Shown here: positions 21,601 to 50,757 of the stretch, one piece after another
How the letters are laid out: every line of letters begins with the position of its first letter
Position numbering within the stretch: the first letter of the stretch is position 1
NCBI RefSeq assembly: GCF_902459465.1
Contig: NC_047083.1
Span: 1,738,501 to 1,802,500, forward strand
DNA: 64,000 nucleotides
Origin: Asterias rubens
Taxonomy: Eukaryota; Echinodermata; Asteroidea; Forcipulatida; Asteriidae
Direction: 5' to 3'
The notes under the pieces: generated by a model
Seen by the model: the letters and a program-made list of their open reading frames with translations, nothing else
What the model was told of the DNA's origin: nothing
Databases searched by the model: none
Made by a program: the position numbers and the translations under genes

Positions 21601-24600
21601 CTCATACCAGTACGAGGTTGGATAAAGTTAAACAAATTAACTGAAATAAATGCATTATTTAAAAAATAAAAATCATGCAAATTAATTTTGACAATTTACT
21701 AGAGTTTTCCCTTTAATGATAACTTTTAAATTAAATTCTGTGGCTGCATTTTTGTTTCAATTGAAGAGGATACAAGTGGTAGCCATACAGGTTTCCTCCA
21801 GCGCCATGATGGACGTAGACAGCACCCCATTGACTGATGATAGCGTCGCTTCACCCTCATTGAAATCAGAGGAGAGCAAATCCCCAGGGACTCGATCCCC
21901 AGGGAGTGACCCCCTGGCATTAGGAGCTGTGGAGACTATCTCTTTAGAACAAGGTATTTTTTTGTTAATATGTGGTAAAATTTTACATTAATGTGGACTT
22001 TTGAGATGCTAGGTGGAGGTAGACTTGTCAGGTTAATCCATTGTTCATGGCTGGCTTTGTTCTTGATAATGTGCGCAAGCTGAGAACAAGGTAAACTGCG
22101 GAAATTTATCTGGTAAATTAAAGGAACGTTACGGAATTGGTAAGAAACAAAAATCCTGAAGATCACAGACTTACAAAAAAACTTACACGGTCTATTGATG
22201 ATAATAGTAGAAAACATCCCTTGAAATACTTTTGTCTGAAATTTCATATATTTGATGAGAAATAAATAATCTAATTTCGAGTTTTGAGTTTATCGCCCGG
22301 TGAGGGTTTTATTTTTGGCATTGATGCAATGCAAAATTTGTAATCCGTTTTTCACTATTCTGTCGTGACCCAGATGGTCAATCAATCTCGAACTTCTACA
22401 GGTTTGTCAGTTTATGTATACGGTGGATTACATAAAGTGCTTACACAGCAACTTTTTTGATAGCAAAACCAATTCTGTAATGTTCCTATAATCTGCAGCC
22501 ACCTAGTGTGGTAGCACCTAATAAGTCTCCCTATTCCGGTTGTTTTCCCCGGTTGTCAGCTTGTGTTATTTATCCAAAGCCGATATAGCATCTTGCGTTG
22601 TTGGGTAAATGTTATACACATTAAATACATCTTTTGCCCCATAGTCACAGGAAATGTGGCAGGGATGAGAGTCATTGCTGACAAAAAAAGTCTGAAACAG
22701 TGGAGTTCTAGATCACAATAAGCTTTTGAGAACAGTATCCTCAGTGCTACAGAAGTTGATCAATGAGTACGTCTTACTTCATTTGGAGAAAAGTTCAGCA
22801 TTTTTTTATTACCAAGTAGGCCTTTAAAAAGTCTGAAATCAGACAAAACTTTTGTGACAAATCTCATCCCATTGGTTCGAATCCTGGTGAGTGATGATTT
22901 TGTTTTCTTCACCTAGATGAGATCAACATTCAAGACTTCTTTCGAGGATGGCTTCATGATTTCGGAACCGACAGAGAACATCTCCACCTTAGACTACCAC
23001 CAACAGGTAAGTCCTGACTGGGCTAAACTTTGGAGTAAAGTAAACTTCCAAAAGACCACAGGTCAATTGTGGCTTAAAATGCTTTCTCCGGCAAGTGAGT
23101 AACTATCCATGAAAGTAGAGGGAAAGAGAAAACTGGGCAAGAAAAAAAGAGGAAAAGGTAACAATATTCCTGTACTTTTGTACACAGAAAGTGAAGGGAA
23201 AAATCAATACCCCAAAAGAGGAAATCAGCTTAAAAGAGAAAATCTCACACGCCTAGTACCGGACCAGAGAGTATTTCATGATACCAGAATCTCAATGAGA
23301 AAGAGCTTTCTAAACAGTTTATATAAATAATATTATGTTTTTTATTTGTACAAGCATAAACAGATAAAGAGCTATCTCATTTGCCTTTGTCGAACAATAC
23401 TTTTACCACTTTTATGGTCCAGTAACCCTTCCTTTCATTCTAAACATCCTTTGTCCTCGCCACTCCACTCCTATTGGTTCATAGCCACCAATATTGTTTC
23501 TGAAATAGGAACTTTGATTGGCTGTTATTTTCCCGCTTCTTTCTGGATCCTTTCCTTAATCCCTTTCCCCAATCCCTTTCCCCCTCTCTTTTTCTATAAA
23601 TGGATATGTATTTGTTTGTACTTGTTTTATGCCTCTGAAGAAGGTCCGGATTGGATCGAAAGCTAAGGCCATCTACCCTATTCATTATATATATAAGTTG
23701 GAATATTTTGACACGCAACCTAGTTGTAAATACCAGACTCAAAGTCAACATTTGAACATCATTTCTGTCTGTTAAAGATCTAACACAGTGACTTTTATTC
23801 AATTAAAACAAACACAAGATTTAGGGTTGAAGAAACCTCAAATAAACTTAAAAATTTTCAAATAAAATGTGCTTCTCTTGCAGTTGTTGGAGGGGAAAGT
23901 ATGACACTGAAATGTGACGTTCAGGAGAGATTCATCAACCCAGCGCTATTTCCTTTCCAAGCGCCATTTGTAAGTTTCTCAAAATTGAAAAAAACTTTTG
24001 ATTTTAAACTACATTTAAACTACATTTAAAAAGTAGCATACAATTAATTGTTTTATACATATAATATTTAAAAGCTCAAATGACAAGCAAATGCGATTAC
24101 TTATGGCATGGGGTCCGGGGTCCGCTGTAGGGAAGCAAATGGTTATAGACCTTTCCCAGCCTAATGAGTATGAGCACTAGGCACTGTGTCCGCCACTCGG
24201 AGCTTGCCGCTTGCCCAACCATCCTCTGTGAGCCCACAAGGCAAGGCCTCTGGTAGGAGAAGATGTTTCTCCTTCCTAGACACCCTGAAACGAGACACCG
24301 GCTTGGCCAGCGCTGAGGAACTACGCTCCTGCATGCTGGATTGGAACATCTGGAGAGAAATCACTGGGCAGAAATCACCTGGTAACAAAGTTCATGGGCT
24401 TTCCTCCCATATCTAACTTTGAACATTTCTTCAAAAAAATGTTTGTGTTAACTTGCTTTTCGGGATTTGGTTTTATTGTTAGCAGCCTTCAATAAAACTA
24501 TCTGACGTTCGTTTATTTGTTTGTTTTACAAAGGATGTTCACTCCAGTGTCTTCCCTGGTAAACAGCTACACAACCAACCAGCAACTGGTAAAAACAGCT

Positions 24601-27591
24601 CCTCAACGGTACCCATCATTACCCTAAGTGCCGTTGAGATGGCCAAAGTGACTGGCATATGCGATTCTATAGTAAGTGAAATGTGGGTTCGAATCCCTTG
24701 GAAGCTAAACGAAAGCACCCATATAGGCTTGTTTTGTGTGACAAAGGAGCCAGTTTATTTTGTTTTCACCCTCAATTTGGTTACAGTTCTGGGATGTCAG
24801 AATAGGAAAAAAACCTATGAGCGCAAAGCATGAAAAATTGCAAGCTCGAAAGCTTGCGGGTACGAAGTCTGCTTGCCCTATATTTATCTTTGGTTTTTAA
24901 AGGAACACATTGCCTTGGATCAGACGAGTTGGTCTATAAAAAGCATCTGTAACCGTTTTTTATAAAATGCATATGGTTGGAAAGATGTTTTAAAAGTAGA
25001 ATACAATGATCCACACAAGTTTGCCTCAAAATTTATGGGAGTAAAAAATTTTACTCCCATAAATGGCCGACCGTGTTAGTCGACGAGGTAAAAGGGAAAC
25101 ATCTTTCTACCCACATGCATTTTATAACAAACGGTTATAAACGCTTTTTATAGACCAACTCGACCGATCCAAGGCAACGTGTTCCTTTAAGCCCTACTCT
25201 GCAATCTTGGGTTTTCCATATGATTTTATCTTCATTTTCTTGTGAATTTGATCCAAGTTGAAAATATTAATGAAAAAATCAAACAAGTGATTAAACAAAA
25301 AAATCACAATCCCTGAATAATGAATTGGTGGAGGATGGATTAGAACCAGTAAAAAAAAAAAAAAAAAAAAACTTTCTTGAAAAAAATATTTGCAGGTTTT
25401 TGGAACTCCACTCCTGGTTAGGCCGACATCGTGTTGGAAGCTGGATTGGGACGAACTGGAATCGAACCAGCAGCATTTCCAAGCTTTGTGTCATGTGCTC
25501 CATGAAAAGGTAAGGCCGGATCCGAATTGGCGGCTACGGCTATGGCACGGCCGGATCTCCGCGTCATCATGCATTGAAGTATAGGACGCCCTTAGCAACA
25601 CCCCTGGCAACGGTCGTAGCCGCAGCCGTATTATGTTTCATAATATTGAGATTGGGTAGGGTGATAGTGTAAATATTTGATTTTGAACAAATTTGAGAAA
25701 AAGACAAATCTTGTTGTGTTAAAGGATTAGTAAGTGCTCGAAAATTCTCCCTTAAAAAAAAGTGCAGTGTTTCGGATTTGTTGTCCGACATCAGGGCTTT
25801 TGTAAAGCGGTGTGATAGCATGGGGGTTAACTAATATCATGTAGCAAGCTGATATAGAAGATTGTAAACAATAGTGCCTCTTTTATTCACGTTTACCGCA
25901 GAATGTAGCACTGATCGCAAGGCTAGATCACGAACAATCGAACGTCTCAAGCTACCAAGCCCCAAGACCCTTCGGTCACTTCCTCCTCCTACCCTCTCCA
26001 ACCCTCTCCCTACTACTCAAGCCAATAGCTGGGAGGGAATTGATGCTCCCAACGGACTGCACCCGTCGAGAGGGACCTCCGATCTCTGACTACGTCCAGA
26101 ACGTTACTGCTCATCTGACCAAGGTATGGGGGGGCATGGTTGGCTTGGGCGTAAAGCGCTCGCCTCTCACCAAGGTGACCCTGGTTCGATACCCGGCCAG
26201 GGCCATAATTGTGACTTGAGTTGTGCATTGGTTCTCTGCTGTGTCACAAGGGTTTTCCAGACCATCCGAAATAAGAGACCGGACTGTTTTTAAAATGGGA
26301 TTTTAAAGGCGTTCACTCATTTTTTTTATAACTCAATATGGGAAAGCTCAAATTAAGGAGTTTCCAAGTTTGGCCACAAGAACTCTGAAAGTATGCAACA
26401 AGTAGACAACATTTTGTAACCGGTACTAATTTTGCTTAAAATAGAAACTTGCTAAGCAGTGTCTTTCCACTTCATGAAATTACCCTGGTTTTGTTAGATA
26501 ATACGTTTTAATACAATTTGGTTTTTACTCATACACCGACCTAAGCATGGTCAGTGTTGTGAGTTCGAATCTCACCCGAGTGATTTGCCTCTGGCTTTTT
26601 TCCAAGGAACTCAAGAAAGAACTGAGTATACAGTGCTCAATACACAATTTGAGTTGAAGTTCTGAATAGACTTTGCGGTCTCGATGGTAAATTTAAATTT
26701 GTTCGTCTTGCAGCTCAATACATCTGATCTCTTCAACCCACTCATGTTCAAGTCGCATCTTCATAAGAGCATTATGGGAACACTTATCAGAAGCACGAGT
26801 AACGCACGACAGCTCAAACGAAAAGGTCCTGAAACAAGCGCCGTAAGTATTTAAAGCCATTGGACCCTTTCGGTATTGTCCAAGGCCCACACTTCGTGTA
26901 TCACAACTTATATTTAAAGTAACAAACCTGTGGAAATTTAAGCTCAATCGGTCATCGGAGTTGGGAGTAAATAACTTGAAAACCCAACCTTGATCCGCAC
27001 GTTTCACCGTGTCATGACATGTGTTTAAAATAAATCCGTAATTCTCGATATCGAGAATTTATATTATTTTTTTCACTATTTTCTCAAAAAGTAAAGCATT
27101 TCATGGAATAATATTTCAAGAGAAGTCTTTCACCACTACCTTCTGTAAACCCTGTATTAGTTATTTGTAAATCTGTGAACTTTTATTTATTTTTCCTGTA
27201 CCGAAAGGGTCCAATGGCTTTAAAAAAAGAAAAATCTACTCACTCAGAATCAGGACAACTTGTCAGATAATCTTTTTTTTCAGGCTTTCTAAAAAGAAAA
27301 ATTCATATCACTTTTCACAGGTTAGTTAAATTTTTCACAATACAAAGTTGAGAATTGAAAGTCATCTTTGTTAAATCAAGACCAAATTCGTAGAAAAACT
27401 GCAGGATAATTATTATTATTTTTTTTTTTTGTATTTTGTAGCAAAGAACGCAAGCTACGAGAGGTCGTCCATCTGGCCAATATTCAAGCACTCGGGGGGC
27501 CTCATCACGCGGCAGACCCCCTAGCACACAGAGATACCACCAACCACTTCAAATGGAAGGGAATCCTTACTACGACCACCACACGGAGTAG
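18659..27591 (+). CDS. M1AP: Meiosis 1-associated protein (12 coding exons)
   Basis: M1AP is needed for meiosis I progression in the vertebrate male germ line. Exons: 18659-18704, 19277-19434, 20008-20187, 21214-21327, 21767-21953, 22917-23006, 23884-23969, 24534-24671, 25396-25509, 25902-26123, 26714-26842, 27442-27591. All are GT-AG with matching phases; product 537 aa (human 530). Diagnostic blocks: CSMSGPSRVPFFGLY and VKGNFQRL near the N-terminus, FFRGWLHDFGTDREHLHL, LKCDVQER, LLVRPTSCWKLDWDELESNQ and SLLLKPIAGRELMLPTDC. The C-terminus is basic and RG-rich (TRGRPSGQ, SRGRPP), ending YYDHHTE. Translation could begin at either of two adjacent ATGs (18659 or 18662). No membrane segment is evident. 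Introns carry MITEs and SINEs very close to several donors. Confidence 0.93.
20240..20335 (+). mobile_element. SINE L fragment
   Basis: B box GGGTTCGAATCCCACC followed by GAGTGATTTTG, TTCACAGAACTC and GAGTACACAGTGCTTATG. The same body occurs at 26,555 and 43,255. In M1AP intron 3. Confidence 0.7.
20532..20878. mobile_element. Family A MITE
   Basis: TTAA ends and the shared core near 20,600. One arm of the central inverted repeat is deleted, leaving TTGAGGTCTCGAAATCAAA. M1AP intron 3. Confidence 0.88.
21344..21575. mobile_element. Family H MITE
   Basis: GGGCCCAGTTTCATAAATCT at the left and TTTATAAAGTTGGGCC at the right. It starts 17 bp after the M1AP exon 4 donor. Confidence 0.7.
22005..22540. 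mobile_element. Family N MITE split by a family D MITE
   Basis: The left half (TTTTGAGATGCTAGGTGG... at 22,000) and right half (CAGCCACCTAGTGTGG... near 22,496, ending AAGTCTCC) are separated by the element at 22,118-22,490. M1AP intron 5. Confidence 0.6.
22118..22490. mobile_element. Family D MITE nested in family N
   Basis: TTAA then AGGAACGTTACGGAATTGG at the left, CCAATTCTGTAATGTTCCT at the right. The right flank has drifted (TATAA). Confidence 0.75.
23444..23690. repeat. Interspersed repeat I, copy 2
   Basis: Near-identical to 430-672 with a small tandem duplication of AATCCCTTTCCCC. M1AP intron 6. Confidence 0.7.
24180..24420 (+). pseudogene. Non-LTR retrotransposon remnant (C-terminal tail of reverse transcriptase ORF)
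   Basis: The translation contains FLDTLKRDTGLASAEELRSC followed by MLDWNIWREI. This resembles the tail found after the reverse transcriptase domain in many animal LINEs (DxLKxDxGL...EL...DRxxWR). It is a short fragment in M1AP intron 7 with no catalytic part. Family recognition is by pattern only. Confidence 0.6.
24897..25190. mobile_element. Family G MITE with ~44-bp TIRs and perfect central palindrome
   Basis: TTAA ends and TIR AGGAACACATTGCCTTGGAT...TTGGTCTATAAAAAGC, with few mismatches. The centre is a perfect palindrome with half ATTTATGGGAGTAAAAA. It lacks the core shared by families A-C. M1AP intron 8. Confidence 0.88.
26131..26290 (+). mobile_element. SINE M, tRNA-derived
   Basis: A-box-like GGCATGGTTGGCTTGGGCGT, anticodon arm region CGCCTCTCACCAAGGTG, B box GGTTCGATACCC, then a non-tRNA body. 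It begins about 8 bp after the M1AP exon 10 donor. Confidence 0.7.
26555..26655 (+). mobile_element. SINE L fragment
   Basis: GTGAGTTCGAATCTCACCC followed by GAGTGATTTGCCTCTGG and GAGTATACAGTGCTCAATAC. M1AP intron 10, just upstream of exon 11. Confidence 0.7.
26851..27223. mobile_element. Family B MITE next to the M1AP exon 11 donor
   Basis: TTAA at 26851-26854 and 27220-27223, TIR AGCCATTGGACCCTTTCGGT. The palindrome ATTCTCGATATCGAGAAT is at about 27,041-27,058. It starts only 8 bp past the exon end. Confidence 0.9.
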
Positions 27592-29706
27592 AAGGTTAAA
27601 GTTTCAGGAAACTGGGTGTTCCAGCTTAGAAAAACTCCCTAAGTTGGCGAAGATTTATTGCATCATCATCAAGTGGTTTGATCAGTGAGAACTTTTCAGG
27701 AAACTGGGTGGTCCAGTTTGGAAACAACTCCCTATGTTAGCAAAGATTCAATGCGCTAATACTTTGCCTTTAAGGATGACAGGAAAAGTTGAACAAAACG
27801 ACTACATGGCAAAAGATTCAAACCTGCATTTTTTTATTAGATTTTAAATTATTTGTTGTTAACATTGAAGAAGAAAAGAAAGAAGGACAAAAATAGAGAA
27901 TTTAATTAACGTACTATTAGGTTTAAGAGGACATGTATAAAAACTAACAAATCACAGAATCATTATTTACATACGAAGCTGCTGATATCTAACAGCAACA
28001 GACAGAAGAACAACTTTCAAAACGAGTAAAATTTGTAAATGCGAGCCGTCCACAAAAGATATGTCACTGATGCTTAAGTTTTGGTTGTTATAAACAGTTC
28101 AACGATTCATGTTACATGTTTCGGTGTCCGAGTGTTAGTTGTATACCTTTTTAAATCATTATTCATAAATACCTCAGACAGTTTCGCTATTCCTATTGGT
28201 GGAGAGCGCGTCACATGGGTGCGTATAAACCTTTGTTTATGACCGGTAAAAAGTGTTAATTCATGGGCGTGACACGCGACCTTGCACCTGTTCTTAAGAA
28301 CAATAAGACAATTTCTTCATTCCTATTGGTCGAGAGCAACGGCTGAAACAGTTGTGTCACATCACGCAATACGCGCGACGCCCACATCATTCCCTTATAA
28401 GGAGTTGTTTACCCGAGGGCGGCGGAGGGCTTTACCATTTCATAGCTGGAGGGGTGTTGTGTTAAAAGAAATATTTAACAATTATAATTTTTGCATTTAT
28501 TTTACTTTTTGACCAAAAAGGGATGATGTTTTTGACCGAAAAGGTATTTATGAATGGGAATCAAAGTGTGTTGAATCGGTTTTCGACTAGTGGTTTAAAC
28601 CCGCCGAGGCCTGGTTCTTGATAATTTAACTCGACTTCGTCTCGGTAAAATTATCAAGAACCAGGCCTCGTTGAAAACCTCGTCACCACACATTGATTCC
28701 CTTAAGAGACCATAACTTCGTTGGTGTTCACTGCTATATTACTATAATAATAAACGGTTAAGGAAACCGAATGAAGAAAAATTGATATTTTCTGAGTATA
28801 TACTGATTGCGTTCTATACGCTTCCCTGCGTCGACCCCACGGTGCTCACACAGGTGAGCCCCTGACGAGAGCTAATGAAACGATTACACTCTCCCTCTCG
28901 TTGTGACGTCATGCACCTCGGGTCACCCCCCAACTGACCCACTCCACAAGCAGGGCACTGGGGGCTGACCCGGGTGAGCCCATGGAATGACGTCAAAGCT
29001 ATTCGAACGCACCGGGGGCAGACCAGGGTCGACCCAGGGAAGCTAAACGAACGCACCCAATGTAAAGCTCGAATTTGGGGAAATGTCCACAAGACTGCAG
29101 GGATTGTAGCTCAAAATATTTACTGGACCAGAGTTTATTCTACAAGACGAGAATAAAAATTAGTTGAAGAACCGGCATAGGCTTGTGTAAAATTTGACTA
29201 CAAATCACCCATTTCATCGCTCAAAAACATTTCTTAAGATAGTTCACAAAGTTGAAACAAACAAAAAACACAAATTTCAGGGACAATTATGACAGAATTT
29301 TCACAAAAATTAGTTATGGACGAGATTGGCGTTATATACAATTTGTACAACAACATATTACTTTACCTCAAAAGGGCTCTTCCGTAAGTCCCATCTGGGC
29401 CCAAGAAATGATAAAAATATCATTGAAGGCAAAAGCAAAACAGTCTGAGCCTAATAACGTGTTTAGAAAACCACTGTAATCACATAGAAGTGTATAGGGC
29501 ACCAGACTTAACGGCCACTGCATTTATAACAAAGCAAGACCGTATCCCATTTGGTGGCTGCGGCTGTTGCTAAGTGTGTCGCTATGGTCAGCCTATGCTT
29601 CAATGCACGCTGACTTAGTATTCCAGCCGGAGCTGTAGCATAAGCCATAGCCGCTAATTTGGACACTGCTAAACCTAATTGAGCTTATCTTTGATTTTAA
29701 GGAACA
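27592..29706. other. Tail-to-tail interval between M1AP and DDB1
   Basis: No exon is supported. It contains the M1AP 3' UTR (length unknown), the repeat block 28,155-28,440, a long hairpin at 28,606-28,673, and a GC-rich repeat at 28,830-29,060 that has a relative near 35,870-35,960 (GGTCGACCC, GACGTCA-type motifs). Confidence 0.6.
28606..28673. repeat. Near-perfect inverted repeat (hairpin)
   Basis: GAGGCCTGGTTCTTGATAAT and its reverse complement are separated by about 22 bp, which itself can pair partly (CGAGACGAAGTCGAG-like). The arms exceed 20 bp. Confidence 0.85.
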
Positions 29707-47073
<17,367 letters not shown>

Positions 47074-47414
47074 TTCGGTGAAAATATATAGCTCAGGTTT
47101 TACCCCAAACTGCAAGTTTCAGAGACGTACAGACGCAAAATTTCTCCGATGCGATAAAGATCTTTAAACGGATGCTGGGTGTCAAAGTTCACACATGTTT
47201 CGTTTCATTAGAAGGCGCGCCAAAAAAAAAAAAAAAGTTCATAAGTGGGGTGAGCCACCAAGCGGCGAAAGTTAAACAACCGACTTCGATTTACTTGTTT
47301 CGGTTATCACGGTTTTGGGAGCAAAATAAAACAACAAAATACGTTTTTTACGATAGTTTCACTCATTACTCTTTGCATAGTAACATAAACTTTCCTTCCA
47401 AATTGAGATTGGAT

Positions 47415-47530
47415 AACTTACCGTATGGCGCCACCACCTTTTCACTCATTAATACAAAAGGGGATATCTCATTAAGGTAAATTAGATACTATATCATTTC
47501 ACATCAAATGAAAATGTGGTGGCGGGGGGG
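47415..47530. repeat. Repeat J, copy 2
   Basis: GCGCCACCACCTTTTCACTC at one end is mirrored by AAATGAAAATGTGGTGGCGG at the other, with internal GGGATATCTCATTAAGGTAA. Confidence 0.65.
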
Positions 47531-49823
47531 GGGGGGGGGGGCAGAGTCTTATGCCACTATAAGCGGGCGATCTGGAGTGTGCCCATTTTCTGAGGCCGTA
47601 ATCACATTATGTAAGCGCAGACATTGCTTAGTTAAAACCATGGGGCTATAAAACAAATTTGGTTCAGGTACCGGGGGAACACAATATGATTATAAAGCTT
47701 ATCATTGCTTTTGCTTAACAGCAAGGAATGCTAATCATGGCTTTATAGTAACACCTTTATGAAAGTTGGCCCTGGGGTGTTAGAGGTCTGGACTCTCCTC
47801 GACCTTCACATCGCCTGCTGACTGATGAGCTCCAAACTGGCTTCGTCCAGGGCAAACCGGATGCGTTTCTAAGTGAACCACTCCCGTAAGCTCTTAGGAT
47901 AAAATAACATACCAAATTACCCCCTTGAGACAGCAGGGCCAGCAGGTGTTCTTGAAAATCAATTCAAGGTTTTCCTAGTGGGCGCTTGCAGGCCTTACTT
48001 GAGGCTGGTAGGAATTAGTTCGTCAACCCCCTCCTAAACTTAGGCCCCACACTTATGGTTTTCAATGGTCAGTTTCAGAGCATGATGGTTTCAGCAAAAA
48101 ATTAAAACAAATTACAAAATATAATTTAATTAAAACGAACTTAAATTTACTAATTTCCCTTAACGAAGTTTCTAAACCTATTGCGATACAACTATTTTGT
48201 TTCGTGCACACATGACTTACTTTGAAGGCAAGTATTCTTCAATGTTGTTGTTTCGTGCTTCATCCATGGTTCGTGTGACGTAATGCTAACGGTGTAAACT
48301 TCAGTGAGCGCGGCGGCGTTCAAAGTGCAAAAAAAAACTACTTTTTTTTTTTTTTTTTTTTTTTTTGGGGGGGGGGTAATTTGTGGAGGAGATGCAAGGC
48401 CAATGTTACAAGGATGCACGTTCAAACAGTGTAATAAAGTATTTGAAACCACGAACTAACATTCAACACAAAGCACAGGGAAAGGGCACACATGGTATTT
48501 TCTCTAAGCACTTCCCATGCAACCTGGTGCACTCATTTTCCTTCCTCAATGGTGCAGCACACTATTTCCCGGAAGATGGGCAGGAATCCAATTTCTGTTC
48601 CAGTGACCTTGATCGTGTGTTTACGTTCGTTGCACCCTCTGCAGCTCACACAAACTCCCCATGGTACGTGCCAGCAGCCAGCACACGGAGCAAGAATGTT
48701 GAATGATGAGGAATGATAATTTAATGTACAGATGAGTGCGAAGATCAGTAGCTTCCTTTCCCCCCGAATCTGCAGACACGAACACCAATGATTGTGAAAA
48801 TAATAGTCAACTTCTACCGGCAACTAATTTTTGTGTGACTCTTGTTGCAAACTCTTCACTAGTTTCTGGTTCTACGACGTTCAGGATTCCTGCCCCACAT
48901 TTTTATAGTAGGAGTTGGCTTTTGACGAAACTTCGGTAAGTTTTTCTGAGTTCTATTTTATTCCATTCTTTAAACATCAACCGTGAACAATTGAGAAGTA
49001 GAGATTTTCGAGTGAAGAACATCATTGGGGGACTCATATCAAATAAAAGGCGGGCCTATTAACCCAGGCCCTCCACCAGTCAGTGATGTTTTCCCTCGAA
49101 TTGTATACACTTTAAACTTTTCAGCTTTAGTTTTATTGGCATAGTTTTTGGAATGTTATTTTTTTTTAACCGAACGTTCGGTGGAATGAAGAAGATACTG
49201 GAAAGAAAAACGAAACTTCTTCCCAGCCCTCCTTCTCATCCTTCACCCTTGCTCGATGCTTCATCCACCAAGGGAGGGGATAGTGTCCTCCTTCACTCAA
49301 CTCGTCTGGACAAAATTGAAAGTCACAAAGACAAAATTTGCGGCCTGACGTGGCAGAGGTTATAGTGGAAATTTAGTACTCAATAAAAAACAACAACATT
49401 AGTTTAGTTTAGTACCAGTTAAGTTACCACCATCATTGCCAACCAACCAAACATTATTTTTGCAAAGTTTTAAAGCGACATCCGCTATACGGCCATGGTT
49501 GTTGTTGGCGGAAACGTCGACGCTTAATGGACTTGTTTGTTTATATGATCTTCCTGTCTATGATTATAAATTGCACACATATACATTTTAAATAAATATT
49601 GTGATTCAGTAACTAGACAACAATGCTTATTCTAGTCACTGTGATATAATAAGTGGTTAGCAAGTCCTGCATAAATAGTCTATAATACTGCAACGGCGAC
49701 CCATCGGTGCTTCAGTCAATCCGTACTATTTTGTATTGCAATAAATCGACTCGAACCTCTCATCCACCCTCTCCGATGATGCAGGGGAAAAACCAAGCAC
49801 AGTAAACTTGCGGGTGTACATTT

Positions 49824-49902
49824 GGTCTCGACGTTTCGAACAGTCTACCCTGCTCGTCTCAGGAGAAAGATCAGAGTATATACTGATCGAAACGTCGAGA
49901 CC
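49824..49902. repeat. Inverted repeat GGTCTCGACGTTTCGA
   Basis: Arms GGTCTCGACGTTTCGA and TCGAAACGTCGAGACC with a 47-bp centre containing TCTCAGGAGAAA. A related unit is at 50,097-50,175 (GCTCGTCTTCAGGAGAAAC). This motif layout occurs in retroelement ends, but I cannot name the family. Confidence 0.65.
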
Positions 49903-50224
49903 AAACCGGTTTTTTTTTTTTCAGAGCCCCCACTCCTTCAAGAGAGATTTTATCCATGGTTGTACTCGCAAGTTCGCTATTAATATTTATATTGATAGTT
50001 ACTCTTATTCTCCACACCATGCAAAGTTTCAAACACCATTTAACCATGTAATAGTTCTCTTTTGGGGAGTGTTGGCTTTGAGGGGAGCCAGGGTTTGGTC
50101 TCGACGTTTCGAGCAGTATACCCTGCTCGTCTTCAGGAGAAACATAAAGGAACTTCACGTAGCACAGACCGGATGAAGAAAACAGCAGAGACTTGGCATC
50201 TGTCTCGGTCAAATGACACATGTC

Positions 50225-50757
50225 TTAAAGGCAGGGTGTACTTTTGGCAGTTACTCCACAAGTTTAATGACCATACAGTTTTACTTGGTAAAGAGCACTG
50301 GGGAGCTGTGTGTAAGCCTATTGATTATAAAATAATTATTGTTTAGAAATGACCCCAAAGTTGAAGCAATGAATTTAATGTAGTTTTAGAGAAAGAAGTT
50401 TTTTTCTTTAACCAACTACTTTAATCTGGGACAGGCTTCAAACGTGAGGCTTTTCTCAGGCTGTGTTTCGAAATAGGGTATTTATTCCAGTCATTTTTTT
50501 TTTGATCCATTTAATCGCAAAATTAAGTCAAAATTGTTTGCAGGTTTTGTATTATTTTTATGGGTATGTTGGGAAACACCTAGGATACACCTGTCCTTGT
50601 TCTATTGATATACACCAAAGAGCAAACTAGGCTTGCTTTTCGGATACCATGGCCATGCATGGAGGTATTCTTCTTCCATGGATACACCAACTTACCAAGT
50701 GATGATATACTGGTCTTTGACATTGGCAATTTAACAAAAAGTATACCCTGCCGTTAA
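50225..50757. mobile_element. Family F MITE (AGGCAGGGT termini)
   Basis: TTAA ends (50225-50228, 50754-50757), AGGCAGGGTGTACTTTTGG at the left and AAGTATACCCTGCC at the right. Its right TTAA is also the left TTAA of the next element. Confidence 0.8.

Noticed and set aside
48533-48823. Cysteine-rich minus-strand reading frame (CAGCWHVPWGVCVSCRGC)
   Set aside because: The spacing looks domain-like, but no convincing splice partners, family match or neighbouring exons were found.
49153-49365. Plus-strand 70-residue reading frame
   Set aside because: No homology, splice signals or codon pattern beyond background.
49824-50175. Hammerhead ribozyme in the GGTCTCGACGTTTCGA hairpins
   Set aside because: I could not find the CTGATGA core arranged with GAAA and a cleavage triplet.
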